Positions 17,092 to 25,299 of a stretch of 64,000 nucleotides of DNA are shown one piece after another. A program made the translations under genes and the position numbers. The stretch covers positions 1,550,001-1,614,000 of the forward strand of contig NZ_JBEPJZ010000001.1 of the NCBI RefSeq assembly GCF_040496035.1, given 5' to 3'. This stretch comes from Agromyces sp. SYSU T00194 (GTDB lineage Bacteria > Actinomycetota > Actinomycetes > Actinomycetales > Microbacteriaceae). Numbering within the stretch: the stretch's first letter is position 1; the number at the start of each line of letters is the position of its first letter. The notes under the pieces are model-generated. The model did no database searches. It saw only the letters and a list, made by a program, of their open reading frames with translations, and was not told the origin of the DNA.

Positions 17092-18108
17092 TCAGGAGGT
17101 CGGCCGCGCGGTGCTCGAGCGCACGATGAGCTCGTACGGCAGCAGGGTGTCGGAGCGCGCCGGCGGGGCATCCGTCGGCTGCAGCTGCTCGAGCAGGATG
17201 TCGACCGCCCGCTCGCCCTGCTGGCGCGGGAACTGCGCGACCGTGGTGAGCCCGAAGAACTCCGCGAGGTCGTGGTCGTCGATGCCCGCGATCGACACGT
17301 CGCCCGGCACGTGCAGCCCGAGGTCGCGCGCGGCGAGGATGGAGCCCATCGCCATCTCGTCGGACGCCGCGAAGATCGCGGTCGGCCGGTCGCGCGGCAC
17401 CCCGAGCAGCTGCTTCGCCGCGTGGTACCCGCCCTGGATGCTGAAGTCGGCCGGGGCGAACAGCGACGGGTCGACGGCGTAGCCCGCGTCGACGATCGCG
17501 GCCTCGTACCCGAGGCGGCGGTTGGTCGGCAGGTGGAAGTCGAGGTCGAACTCGTGCGTGCCGCCGATGTGCGCGATGCGGGTGTGGCCGAGGCCGAGCA
17601 GGTGCTCGGTGGCCAGGCGCGAGATCGCCACGTCGTCGACGGTGAGCGTGCGCACGCCCGGGATGGGGCCGCCGACGCCGACCAGCGGCTTGTCGAGCGA
17701 CTGCAGCCGGGCCACCTCCGCCTCGGTGAGCTCGAGGGAGACGGCGATGACGGCGTCGACGCGCTGGCGCAGCAGGAAGTGCTCGAACACGCTCGCACGC
17801 TCGGCGCCCTCGCCCGACAGGTTGTAGAGCGTGAGGTCGTAGCCGTTGCGCAGCAGCGCGTGCTGCGCGCCCTCGAGCACCGACGAGAAGAACCACCGGT
17901 TGAGGAACGGGATCACCACGCCGATGTTGCGCATGCGGCCGGATGCCAGGCTGGACGCGTTCGACGACACGACGTAGCCGAGCTCCGCTGCGGCCGCCTC
18001 GACGCGCTCCTTGGTGGCGGCCGACACGGGTCCGCGCCCGCTGAGGGCGCGCGACACGGTCGCGGTCGAGACGCCCGCGAGCTTCGCGACCTCCTCGATC
18101 CCGGCCAT
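17092..18108 (-). CDS. LacI family transcriptional regulator
   Basis: A 338-residue LacI/GalR repressor. The N-terminal helix-turn-helix and hinge helix are intact (IEEVAKLAGVSTATVSRALSGRGPVSAATKERVEAAAAELGYV, then SNASSLASGRMRNIGVVIP). The periplasmic-binding-like sensor domain contains FAASDEMAMGSILAARDLGLHVPGDVSIAGIDDHDLAEF, typical of the family. ATG 18108 follows a strong AGGAGGGG. A possible -10 (TAGGAT) lies about 60 nt upstream. It could control the GH36 or maltose genes; the LacI-type sites at 25061-25075 and 25159-25172 are candidate targets, but this is inference. Confidence 0.88.
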   Translation of the reverse strand: MAGIEEVAKLAGVSTATVSRALSGRGPVSAATKERVEAAAAELGYVVSSNASSLASGRMRNIGVVIPFLNRWFFSSVLEGAQHALLRNGYDLTLYNLSGEGAERASVFEHFLLRQRVDAVIAVSLELTEAEVARLQSLDKPLVGVGGPIPGVRTLTVDDVAISRLATEHLLGLGHTRIAHIGGTHEFDLDFHLPTNRRLGYEAAIVDAGYAVDPSLFAPADFSIQGGYHAAKQLLGVPRDRPTAIFAASDEMAMGSILAARDLGLHVPGDVSIAGIDDHDLAEFFGLTTVAQFPRQQGERAVDILLEQLQPTDAPPARSDTLLPYELIVRSSTARPTS

Positions 18109-18370
18109 GGCCCCTCCTGACGGCGACAGATGCGGCGAAGCGGGCGTCTCCCCGGTCGCGCAGCACCACGGCAATCCTATCGACGCCGCGCTCGCGCGAC
18201 CGACGCGCCGGCCCGGGGCATCCGCCCGCTCGGGCCTGCCCGATGTGCCCATTTCGGGGTGCAGGGCGTTGCGCGTTGCCGATGGGGGAGGCGGTGGGGT
18301 AGACAGTACGCAGTCGGGGCCTGCCCACCGGGGGCGGCTGGGCCCACCGCCGTACTCGAAGGGAACACGT

Positions 18371-18535
18371 GTGAAGTGGGTCAAGCGCATCGTCGTCACG
18401 CTGGTGGTGGTCTTCGCTCTGTTCTACCTCGTGAGCAGGCCGGAGGATGCCGCAGCGGCGGTGCAGGGCGCGTTCGACGCGGTCTGGGGCGCGGTCGAGT
18501 CGGTGGGGACCTTCTTCACGTCGCTGGTCGACTGA
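18371..18535 (+). CDS. Small single-pass membrane protein
   Basis: A 54-residue ORF starting with GTG after GAAGGGA. A basic start (MKWVKR) is followed by one transmembrane helix (IVVTLVVVFALFYLV) and a short amphipathic tail (AAVQGAFDAVWGAVESVGTFFTSLVD). It ends 18 nt before the PH-domain gene, so both are probably in one transcript. No function is recognised. The tail resembles small tandem membrane proteins that accompany PH-domain genes in actinobacteria, but that link is inference. Confidence 0.65.
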   Translation: MKWVKRIVVTLVVVFALFYLVSRPEDAAAAVQGAFDAVWGAVESVGTFFTSLVD

Positions 18536-18553
18536 GGCGGGCCGGCTGAGCCC

Positions 18554-19078
18554 ATGGAGCCGTTCGAGCTCGACCCGAAGGTCGAACGCCACCTGATCTC
18601 CGACGAGGGCGAGATCGTCATCGACGAGGTGCGCAAGCACTGGGCGGCGTTCCTCGGGCCCTCGATCGAGGTCGTCGCGAGCCTGCTCATCCTGATCCTG
18701 CTGATCTGGACGCCGCGTCCGATCGACTGGCTGATCTCGCTCATCAGCGCCGGCCTGCTCATCCACGGCATCTGGCGCGCGGCGGCCGTGCACATGGACC
18801 GGTTCGTCATCAGCAACATGCGCGTGTTCCGCGTGCACGGCATCTTCACGCGCAACATCGCGACCATGCCGATCCAGCGAATCCTCGACATCTCGGTGCA
18901 CAAGCCGTTCATCGGCCGCATCATGGGCTACGGCCACTTCATCTTCGAGTCGGCGGCGCAGGACCAGGGCCTGCGCGAGATCCGCTTCGTCGGCCACCCC
19001 GACGAGCGCGGGCTGACGATCCAGCGCGTCATCGCGCGGTCGGGCCTGCGCGGTCGGCCCACGCAGTGGAACACCTGA
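18554..19078 (+). CDS. Bacterial PH-domain (bPH2/YdbS-like) membrane protein
   Basis: A 174-residue protein with a cytoplasmic N-terminus, a pair of hydrophobic segments (VVASLLILILLIW; PIDWLISLISAGLLIHGIW) and a bacterial PH domain reading DRFVISNMRVFRVHGIFTRNIATMPIQRILDISVHKP. The motif 'T..R.....GI......PI.RI.DI' is characteristic of bPH2/YdbS proteins. The role is unknown in most cases; some relatives are linked to envelope stress. There is no clear Shine-Dalgarno, so translation may depend on the upstream small ORF. Confidence 0.8.
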   Translation: MEPFELDPKVERHLISDEGEIVIDEVRKHWAAFLGPSIEVVASLLILILLIWTPRPIDWLISLISAGLLIHGIWRAAAVHMDRFVISNMRVFRVHGIFTRNIATMPIQRILDISVHKPFIGRIMGYGHFIFESAAQDQGLREIRFVGHPDERGLTIQRVIARSGLRGRPTQWNT

Positions 19079-19142
19079 GCGGCACGTCGCGCGCGGGCGC
19101 GGTTCGCCCGGGGGAGGTCGGCCCAGGCGCATCCGCCTCCGA

Positions 19143-19172
19143 TTTCACGCATCGCCACGCGCCGAGTATGCT
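19143..19172 (+). promoter_or_regulatory. tRNA-Tyr promoter
   Basis: TTTCAC (19143-19148), an 18-bp spacer and TATGCT (19167-19172) lie 40 nt before the tRNA gene. Confidence 0.5.
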
Positions 19173-19212
19173 TGTCTGGCCCCGGTCGCATGCTGATGAG
19201 GCTGGGCGCACT

Positions 19213-19297
19213 GGCGAGTTACCCTAGCGGCCAAAGGGATCTGACTGTAAATCAGACGGCTCAGCCTTCGGGGGTTCGAATCCCTCACTCGCCACCA
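19213..19297 (+). tRNA. tRNA-Tyr (GTA)
   Basis: The acceptor pair GGCGAGT/ACTCGCC is followed by A73 and an encoded CCA. The anticodon loop CTGTAAA gives GTA between TCTGA/TCAGA stems. A long class II variable arm and the T-arm GGGGGTTCGAATCCC are present. Confidence 0.97.
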
Positions 19298-19371
19298 TGC
19301 GGATTTCCGCTCACATCAGCACGGATGCCCCTCCCGACTCGCGTCGCGGAGGGGTTCGCCGTTTCCGCCGC

Positions 19372-19377
19372 TAGCGT
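19372..19377 (+). promoter_or_regulatory. -10 element TAGCGT, leaderless start
   Basis: TAGCGT ends 7 nt before the ATG at 19385; there is no ribosome-binding site. Confidence 0.5.
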
Positions 19378-19384
19378 TGCCTCC

Positions 19385-20191
19385 ATGGCCTCACACATCG
19401 AACTGCTCGAGATCGCCGCGACCGTGGCGCGGCGCGCGGGCGCATTCGCCGTCGACCGCCGCAGCCACGGGGTGAGCGTCGCAGAGACCAAGTCGTCGCC
19501 CATCGACATCGTCACGCAGGTCGACCGCGACACCGAGACGTTCATCCGCAGCGCGCTCGCCGAGTACCGTCCGGCCGACGGGTTCTTCGGCGAGGAGGGC
19601 GACGCGGACGCCGGGAGCTCCGGCCTCACGTGGGTCGTGGACCCGATCGACGGCACGGTGAACTTCCTCTACGACATCCCGGCGTGGGCGGTGAGCGTCG
19701 CCGTGGTCGAGGGCGACGTCGACCCCGCGACCTGGAACGTGCTCGCCGGTGCCGTCATGAACCCGGTGACGGGGGAGGTCTACACCGCCGCCGCGGGGGA
19801 GGGCGCCTGGCTGGGCGACCGGCCCCTGCGCGTGAACGACGGCGTGCGGCTCGATCGCGCCCTGGTCGCGACGGGATTCTCGTACCTGCGCGAGCGGAAG
19901 GAGCGCCAGGGGCGCGTCGTCGCCGGGTTGGTGCCGCGCATCCGCGACCTGCGGCGCATCGGCTCGGCGGCGCTGGACCTGTCGACCGTGGGCTCGGGCC
20001 GGCTGGACGCGTTCTACGAGGCGGGCCTCAACCCGTGGGACCACGCAGCGGGCGGGCTCGTCGCCCGCGAGGCGGGCGCTCGGATGGGCGGGCTCGGCGG
20101 TGCGCCGGCCGGCGCCGACATGCTGATCGCGGCGCCGCCGTCGTTGTTCGACGACCTCGCGCGAGCGATCGACGAGCTCTGGGAGGCCTGA
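19385..20191 (+). CDS. Inositol monophosphatase family protein
   Basis: A 268-residue Mg-dependent phosphatase of the IMPase/FBPase superfamily. All metal-site motifs are present: GEEG (about 76-79), DPIDGTVNFLYDIP (about 90-103) and NPWDHAAGGLVAREAG near residue 218. Substrates in this family include inositol phosphates, histidinol phosphate and PAP; which applies here cannot be read. The gene stands alone after tRNA-Tyr. The ATG 19385 was chosen from the TAGCGT box, which starts the mRNA at or next to the codon. Confidence 0.9.
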   Translation: MASHIELLEIAATVARRAGAFAVDRRSHGVSVAETKSSPIDIVTQVDRDTETFIRSALAEYRPADGFFGEEGDADAGSSGLTWVVDPIDGTVNFLYDIPAWAVSVAVVEGDVDPATWNVLAGAVMNPVTGEVYTAAAGEGAWLGDRPLRVNDGVRLDRALVATGFSYLRERKERQGRVVAGLVPRIRDLRRIGSAALDLSTVGSGRLDAFYEAGLNPWDHAAGGLVAREAGARMGGLGGAPAGADMLIAAPPSLFDDLARAIDELWEA

Positions 20192-20263
20192 TCGCGACCG
20201 CGCCGGGCGAGCCCGGCGGCGACCCGGCGCCGCTGTTCGACACCTGACCTGGCTCCGGATCCC

Positions 20264-20302
20264 CGATTCCGTCGAATGTCCGCATTAAGGGGGACGGAAT
20301 CG
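20264..20302. repeat. 10-bp perfect inverted repeat upstream of M23 gene
   Basis: CGATTCCGTC (20264-20273) and GACGGAATCG (20293-20302) are perfect inverses with 19 nt between. Two more GGAATC/GATTCC half-sites follow at about 20315-20335. Together they suggest a regulatory site or an RNA hairpin ahead of the M23 gene. Confidence 0.55.
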
Positions 20303-20417
20303 CTCCACACGCATGGAATCCGCGACCGATTCCGGTTACCCTTTACCAACCCGTTATTTTGGCGCAGGCCAGAATGAGCACCTCCCCATTGACCTGACCC
20401 GACGCCGAAAGGCACAC

Positions 20418-23162
20418 GTGCCCGAGTCCCCCCTCGTGCCGGACGGTCCTGAGACCGGCACCACCCACGCTGCGCAGCGCGAGCGACCGCTGACGCGTCG
20501 GGAGATCCGGGAGCAGCAGCGTCTCGAGCGCGAGGCGGCCGAGGCAGCGGCGTACGGGTACGGCACGCCCGCGCTCGATCCGTCGCGACCCGCGGCGGGC
20601 GACGAGGCGCCGGTCATCCGGGCCACCGGACGTGGCTGGAGCCTCGGCGACCCCGAGCCCGTTGCGCCGGCCCCGACGCAGCCCTCCCCGGCATCGCAGG
20701 CGCCGGCACCCGCGCCGGAACCGCGCCCCTCGTGGAGTGCACCCGCGCAGGATGCGCCTGTGCCTGAGCAGCGCTCCACGTGGAGTGCGCCCGAGCAGGG
20801 TACGCAGGCCCCCGAGCAGCGCCCCACGTGGGCGGCGCCCGCACAGGATGCGCCTGCGCCTGAGCAGCGCCCCACGTGGGCCGACTCCGCGCCGGACGCG
20901 TCCGCAGTCGAGCAGCCGCTGCGGCGTCGTCGCGACGCCCGGCCGCCGGCCGCCGATGCGGAGCCCGTCGTCGGGCCCGTGTCGCCGGCCCCGCTCGCGT
21001 TCGACCCGTCGGCCTCGTTCGACCCGTCCCCCTCGTTCGACCCGTCGGCCGCCGCATGGCCGGGGGCGCCAGCAGCCGCCGACCCGGCTCCCGCGACGGG
21101 CGGTCGTCGTGCGCGCCGCGCGGCGGAGGAGGCAGCTCCGGCGCCACAGGAGGAGCCGTTCGCCGCGTCGCCTCGTCGAGAGCGGCGGGCCGCAGAGCCG
21201 CGATGGTCCGAGGCGCCGGCCGTCGAGGCGCCGGCCGTCGAGGCGCCGGGCGCCGCGTGGAGCCTGGGCGCCACCGAACCGCGGTCCACCGAACCGCGGT
21301 CCACCGAGCCGCGGTCCACCGAGCCGCGGGCCGCCGAACCGCGGGCCGCCGAACTGCCCGCTACCGAACCATCGGCCGCCGCCCCGCATCCGACCGATGC
21401 GTTCCCGCAGACATCGGCGCCCGCCGCATTCGACCCCGCCGCCACGGCCCCCGGTGCTGCCGCGGGTGCCGCTGCCGCCGCCGGCGCGTCCCTCTTCGGT
21501 GACCTGGTCTTCGACGCCGCGCCGGTTCCCGAGCGCCCGTCGCGCACGGGCGGCCTGGGTGGACTCTGGTCGCGGCTCCGCGGCCGCGGGGCAGGCGCCG
21601 AGGACACGCGTGGATCGCGACCGGCCCGCCGCGGCGCCGCGGCCTCCGGCACGAACGAGTTCGGCGCTGACGACTTCGGCGCTGACGATTTCGAGACCGA
21701 CCTGTTCGGCAGCGACGCGTCCGGCACCGTGTCGTTCGACGCCGCCCCCGATGCGGACGATCTCACCGCCCAGTGGTTCGGAGCCGATGGGTTCGAAGCC
21801 GATGGGTTCGGGGCCGATGAGGATGCGTCGGCACACGACGTGGCCGCCTCCGACACCCCGCGCTTCGACGCGCCCGCGCATGACGCACCGCGCTTCGGCG
21901 AGCCCGCCGGTGCGTCGGCGCTGGATGCGCTCCCGGCCGCCGCCACGCGCACCGACGTCACGCGCACCGACGTCACTGGCACCGACGTCACTGCCACCGA
22001 CATCGCCGGCACCGACATCGCCGACCCGTTCGGCCTCGACGTCTTCGACGCCGACGATGCCCCCGACGAGCACGCCTTCGCGCGGAACGCCACCGACGAC
22101 GCGCACGATGGCGCGACCGAAGATGCGACCGACGACGCGGTCGACGCGCTCGGAGCAGTCTTCGCGTTCGAGTCCCTCGACGCCCCGGGGCCCGCCGATC
22201 GCCGGTACGGCGCGTCGGACTCCGGCTCGGGCGACGCGCCCGTCGCATCCGTGCTCGGCTTCGACTTCGGGCCGGATGCGTCGGCCGTCGCCGTGCCCTC
22301 GGCCACCGCGCGCTCGACCCGTGGCGCGGGCCGGTCGTCGACCGCGTCGGCCGCCCGGGCAGGCGCGGCGCGCAGCACCCGCGGACCCGCGGCCGGCACG
22401 CGTCCCGCGGCGAAGGCGCCCCGCGACGTGCGTCGTGCCGCCCGTCGCCGCGCGGCGACGGCGAGGGGGCTCTCGGTCGTCGCGATGGGCTTCGTCGCGA
22501 TGATCACGGTCGCCACCTCGCTACCCGCCGACTCGCTGCTCAGCGCCGAGGAGGTCGCTGCGGCGCAGGTCGCGATCCAGCACGAGGCCGCACTCGAGCC
22601 GCAGGTCGTGGAGATGACCGGCGAGGGCGACGCCACCGACTTCACGGTCGACACCGAGAACTACCAGGTCGCGACGATCGCCGAGTACGCGGCTGCCTCG
22701 GGCATCCGGGTCGAGAACACCTTCACGAACAACCCGTTCGGCACGATCCAGTGGCCGTTCCCGGTGGGCGTGCACATCGGCAGCTTCTACGGCTACCGCA
22801 CCTGCGCGGGCTGCACGGCGAACCACCACGGCATCGACTTCAATCCCGGCTACGGCGCCGAGATCCAGGCGATCGCCGACGGCACCGTGAGCGTCGCCCA
22901 GAACGGCGGCGGCTCGCTCGGCGTCGTCATGATGATCGACCACGTCATCGACGGGCAGGTCGTCACGAGCGTCTACGCGCACATGAAGTACGACTCGATG
23001 CGCTTCCAGGTCGGCGACACGGTCAAGGTGGGCGACATCGTCGGCAACGTCGGCTCGACCGGCCTGTCGACCGGTCCGCACCTGCATTTCGAGATCCGCA
23101 TCGGCGGCGTCGAGGGCTACTGGGTCGATCCGCTGCAGTGGCTCTACGACAACACCGACTGA
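20418..23162 (+). CDS. Membrane-anchored M23 (LytM) peptidase-domain protein
   Basis: A 914-residue protein. Residues 1 to about 670 are a long, predicted disordered Ala/Pro/Glu then Asp/Phe/Thr-rich region with several internal repeats. A single membrane helix (LSVVAMGFVAMITVATSL, about 685-702) follows an Arg-rich stretch, so the long part should be cytoplasmic. The outer C-terminal domain is M23: HHGID gives zinc ligands His803 and Asp807, and HLH gives His888/His890, with YAHM between. All metal ligands are kept, so it may be an active cell-wall endopeptidase. The GTG start follows GAAAGG; a longer ATG at 20313 lacks a ribosome site. Confidence 0.85.
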   Translation: MPESPLVPDGPETGTTHAAQRERPLTRREIREQQRLEREAAEAAAYGYGTPALDPSRPAAGDEAPVIRATGRGWSLGDPEPVAPAPTQPSPASQAPAPAPEPRPSWSAPAQDAPVPEQRSTWSAPEQGTQAPEQRPTWAAPAQDAPAPEQRPTWADSAPDASAVEQPLRRRRDARPPAADAEPVVGPVSPAPLAFDPSASFDPSPSFDPSAAAWPGAPAAADPAPATGGRRARRAAEEAAPAPQEEPFAASPRRERRAAEPRWSEAPAVEAPAVEAPGAAWSLGATEPRSTEPRSTEPRSTEPRAAEPRAAELPATEPSAAAPHPTDAFPQTSAPAAFDPAATAPGAAAGAAAAAGASLFGDLVFDAAPVPERPSRTGGLGGLWSRLRGRGAGAEDTRGSRPARRGAAASGTNEFGADDFGADDFETDLFGSDASGTVSFDAAPDADDLTAQWFGADGFEADGFGADEDASAHDVAASDTPRFDAPAHDAPRFGEPAGASALDALPAAATRTDVTRTDVTGTDVTATDIAGTDIADPFGLDVFDADDAPDEHAFARNATDDAHDGATEDATDDAVDALGAVFAFESLDAPGPADRRYGASDSGSGDAPVASVLGFDFGPDASAVAVPSATARSTRGAGRSSTASAARAGAARSTRGPAAGTRPAAKAPRDVRRAARRRAATARGLSVVAMGFVAMITVATSLPADSLLSAEEVAAAQVAIQHEAALEPQVVEMTGEGDATDFTVDTENYQVATIAEYAAASGIRVENTFTNNPFGTIQWPFPVGVHIGSFYGYRTCAGCTANHHGIDFNPGYGAEIQAIADGTVSVAQNGGGSLGVVMMIDHVIDGQVVTSVYAHMKYDSMRFQVGDTVKVGDIVGNVGSTGLSTGPHLHFEIRIGGVEGYWVDPLQWLYDNTD
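21273..21347 (+). repeat. 15-bp tandem repeat coding for TEPRS/AEPRA
   Basis: Five in-frame 15-bp units (ACCGAACCGCGGTCC and variants) plus a degenerate sixth inside the M23 gene's disordered region. Other local repeats nearby are EAPAV and PEQRPTW. Confidence 0.8.
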
Positions 23163-23215
23163 GCATCGACCGCAGCCGTTCCGCGGTCGCGCCGGTCGCA
23201 TCCGCCGGCACGAGA

Positions 23216-23246
23216 AACGCCCGGGGCCTTCAGGCCACCGGGCGTT
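23216..23246. terminator. Bidirectional terminator hairpin
   Basis: AACGCCCGG + GGCC, loop TTCA, GGCC + CCGGGCGTT, between the convergent ends of the M23 and GH13 genes. One base bulges on each side. Confidence 0.75.
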
Positions 23247-23273
23247 CGTCGTCTCGGGTCGCGGATGCCGCGG

Positions 23274-25031
23274 CTACTCCGCCCGGAGCCAGACCGTCGT
23301 GTCGCCGGGCAGGATGCCACCGCCGAGCTCGCCCGACGCGAGCAGCACGGCGCCCGCCGGGAGCGCGACCGGCTCGTCGCCCGTGTTCGCCACGACCGTG
23401 ACGTCGCCGTTGCGGAAGGCCAGCACGGTGGGGGCGGATGCCTCGAGCCACCCGACGCCCCCGGCGCCGAGTCCGTGCGACCGGCGCAGCGACAGCGCCG
23501 AACGGTAGAGCTCGAGCGTCGATCCGGCGACGCCGGCCTGGCGGTCGCGCGCGTAGTCGGCCCACAGGTCGGGCTGGGGCAGCCACGAGGCATCCGTCGG
23601 CCCGAAGCCGTAGGACGGCGCCTGAGACTCCCAGGGGATCGGCACGCGGCATCCGTCGCGCCCGTACCGCTCGCCCTCGGTGCGGAACCAGGTCGGGTCC
23701 TGACGGGCCTCGTCGGGCAGGTGGATGACCTCGGGCAGGCCGAGCTCCTCGCCCTGGTAGACGTAGGCCGAGCCGGGCAGCGCGAGCATGACGGCCGTCG
23801 CGGCGCGGGCGCGGCGCAGGCCGAGTTCGCGGTCGGGCAGGCCGGGCGACTTCGGCCCGATGCCGTGGCCCTGGGGGTTGTCGGCGCCGAGTGCGTGCCG
23901 GGAGGCATGGCGCACGACGTCGTGGTTCGAGAGCACCCAGGTGCTCGGGGCGCCGACCCCGCCGAACGCGGCGAGCGAGGCGTCGATGACGGTGCGCAGG
24001 TCTGCCGCGTCCCAGCCGGTCTCGAGGTAGGCGAAGTTGAAGGCCTGGTGCATCTCGTCGGGGCGCACCCAGTTCGCGATGCGCGTGAGCGGGTCGACCC
24101 AGGCCTCGGCGGCGAGGATGCGCTCGCCCGGGTACTCGTCGAGCAGCAGGCGCCAGTCGCGGTAGACCTCGTGCACCCCCTCCTGGCCCCAGTAGGGGGC
24201 GGAGCCGGCGTGGTGGTCGGCGACGACGTCATCCGAGTCGTGCTCGCCGGCACCGGTCGCGGCTGCCACGGCGTCGCCGCCGCCCATGCTGCCGCCCTCC
24301 GCGGGCGGCGTGTAGTCGGGCAGGCCGTCGGCCTTGATCAGCCCGTGCGCCACATCGACCCGGAACCCGTCGACGCCACGATCGAGCCAGAACCGCAGGA
24401 TGCGCCGGAACTCCTCGCGCACCTCGGGGTTGGTCCAGTCGAAGTCGGGCTGGCTGGCGTCGAAGAGGTGGAGGTACCACTGGCCGGGCGTGCCGTCGGG
24501 CTCGGTGACCCGGGTCCACGCGGGGCCGCCGAAGACCGACTGCCAGTTGTTCGGCGGCTCGGCACCGTTCGCCCCGCGGCCGTCGCGGAACATGTACCGC
24601 GCCCGCTCGGGGCTGCCGGCGGGGGCGGCGAGCGCGGCCCGGAACCACTCGTGCTGGTCGGACGAGTGGTTGGGCACGAGGTCGACGATGAGCCGGATGC
24701 CGAGGCGGTGCGCCTCGGCCCGCATCGCGTCGAAGTCGGCGAGAGTGCCGAAGATCGGGTCGACGTCGCAGTAGTCGGCGACGTCGTAGCCGGCGTCCTT
24801 CTGGGGCGACGTGAAGAACGGCGACAGCCAGATCGCGTCGATGCCGAGGTCGGCGAGCTCGGGCAGGCGCGACGTGATGCCGCGCAGGTCGCCGATGCCG
24901 TCGCCGTTCGCGTCGGCGAAGGAGCGCGGGTAGATCTGGTAGATCACCGCGGTGCGCCACCACTCGGGGGTCGGGTCGGATGCCTCGTGGTCGGCGCGCG
25001 CCGAACGTGCGGCATCGGTGAGCTGGATCAT
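23274..25031 (-). CDS. GH13 alpha-glucosidase, maltodextrin locus
   Basis: A 585-residue GH13 enzyme, cytoplasmic. It carries WWRTAVIYQIYPRSFADANGDGIGDLRGI, the nucleophile in DGFRVDVAHGL, the acid/base in ILAAEAWVDP, STWVLSNHDVVRH and YQGEELGLPE. It differs from the 8702-10375 paralogue by an acidic/Gly-rich insertion after the nucleophile (GGSMGGGDAVAAATGAGEHDSDDVVADHH). It is divergent from malE-malF-malG and shares LacI-type operators with it, so it probably hydrolyses imported maltose or maltodextrin. ATG 25031 was chosen because TACAGT lies 7 nt upstream. An upstream ATG at 25145 would run through the operators. Confidence 0.92.
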   Translation of the reverse strand: MIQLTDAARSARADHEASDPTPEWWRTAVIYQIYPRSFADANGDGIGDLRGITSRLPELADLGIDAIWLSPFFTSPQKDAGYDVADYCDVDPIFGTLADFDAMRAEAHRLGIRLIVDLVPNHSSDQHEWFRAALAAPAGSPERARYMFRDGRGANGAEPPNNWQSVFGGPAWTRVTEPDGTPGQWYLHLFDASQPDFDWTNPEVREEFRRILRFWLDRGVDGFRVDVAHGLIKADGLPDYTPPAEGGSMGGGDAVAAATGAGEHDSDDVVADHHAGSAPYWGQEGVHEVYRDWRLLLDEYPGERILAAEAWVDPLTRIANWVRPDEMHQAFNFAYLETGWDAADLRTVIDASLAAFGGVGAPSTWVLSNHDVVRHASRHALGADNPQGHGIGPKSPGLPDRELGLRRARAATAVMLALPGSAYVYQGEELGLPEVIHLPDEARQDPTWFRTEGERYGRDGCRVPIPWESQAPSYGFGPTDASWLPQPDLWADYARDRQAGVAGSTLELYRSALSLRRSHGLGAGGVGWLEASAPTVLAFRNGDVTVVANTGDEPVALPAGAVLLASGELGGGILPGDTTVWLRAE

Positions 25032-25038
25032 GGCGCCC

Positions 25039-25075
25039 ACTGTACGGCATGCACCTTTGACCGCAAGCGTTTCCA
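25039..25075 (-). promoter_or_regulatory. GH13 promoter with LacI-type operator
   Basis: Minus strand: TTGCGG, a 16-bp spacer, TACAGT (25039-25044), then 7 nt to the ATG. TGGAAACGCTTGCGG (25061-25075) overlaps the -35 and matches the LacI-family form TGGAARCGCTTGC. Confidence 0.65.
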
Positions 25076-25129
25076 AGATTCCCTCACCTCCCTTCGGTAA
25101 CGAACGCGTATCGAAGCGGGAATCACGAT

Positions 25130-25172
25130 TTGCTGGGGAGCGCAACGCGGGTTATAACTGGAAGCGCTTGCA
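25130..25172 (+). promoter_or_regulatory. malE promoter with LacI-type operator
   Basis: TTGCTG (25130-25135), 17-bp spacer, TATAAC (25153-25158). The near-perfect palindrome TGGAAGCGCTTGCA (25159-25172) follows the -10 and covers the expected start of transcription. A half-site GCGTTTCCAA follows at 25181. Confidence 0.75.
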
Positions 25173-25299
25173 TTTCGCGGGCGTTTCCAACGGAAGAACG
25201 GCCTTTCGGCACGGTGGACTCGACAGCGGCGGAACCCTGGTTCCGCCACCACCAGGCGACGAGGCCGGATCGAGACGACACCTTGAGAAAGGGACACCG

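Noticed and set aside
15022..18120. Long plus-strand ORF spanning GH36, ROK and LacI genes
   Set aside because: It runs through three well-supported genes and the palindromic operator and has Arg-rich shadow composition.
20264..20417. c-di-AMP (ydaO-type) riboswitch before the M23 gene
   Set aside because: Such riboswitches often precede actinobacterial cell-wall hydrolase genes, but the conserved ydaO sequence blocks are not visible here; simple inverted repeats explain the structure better.
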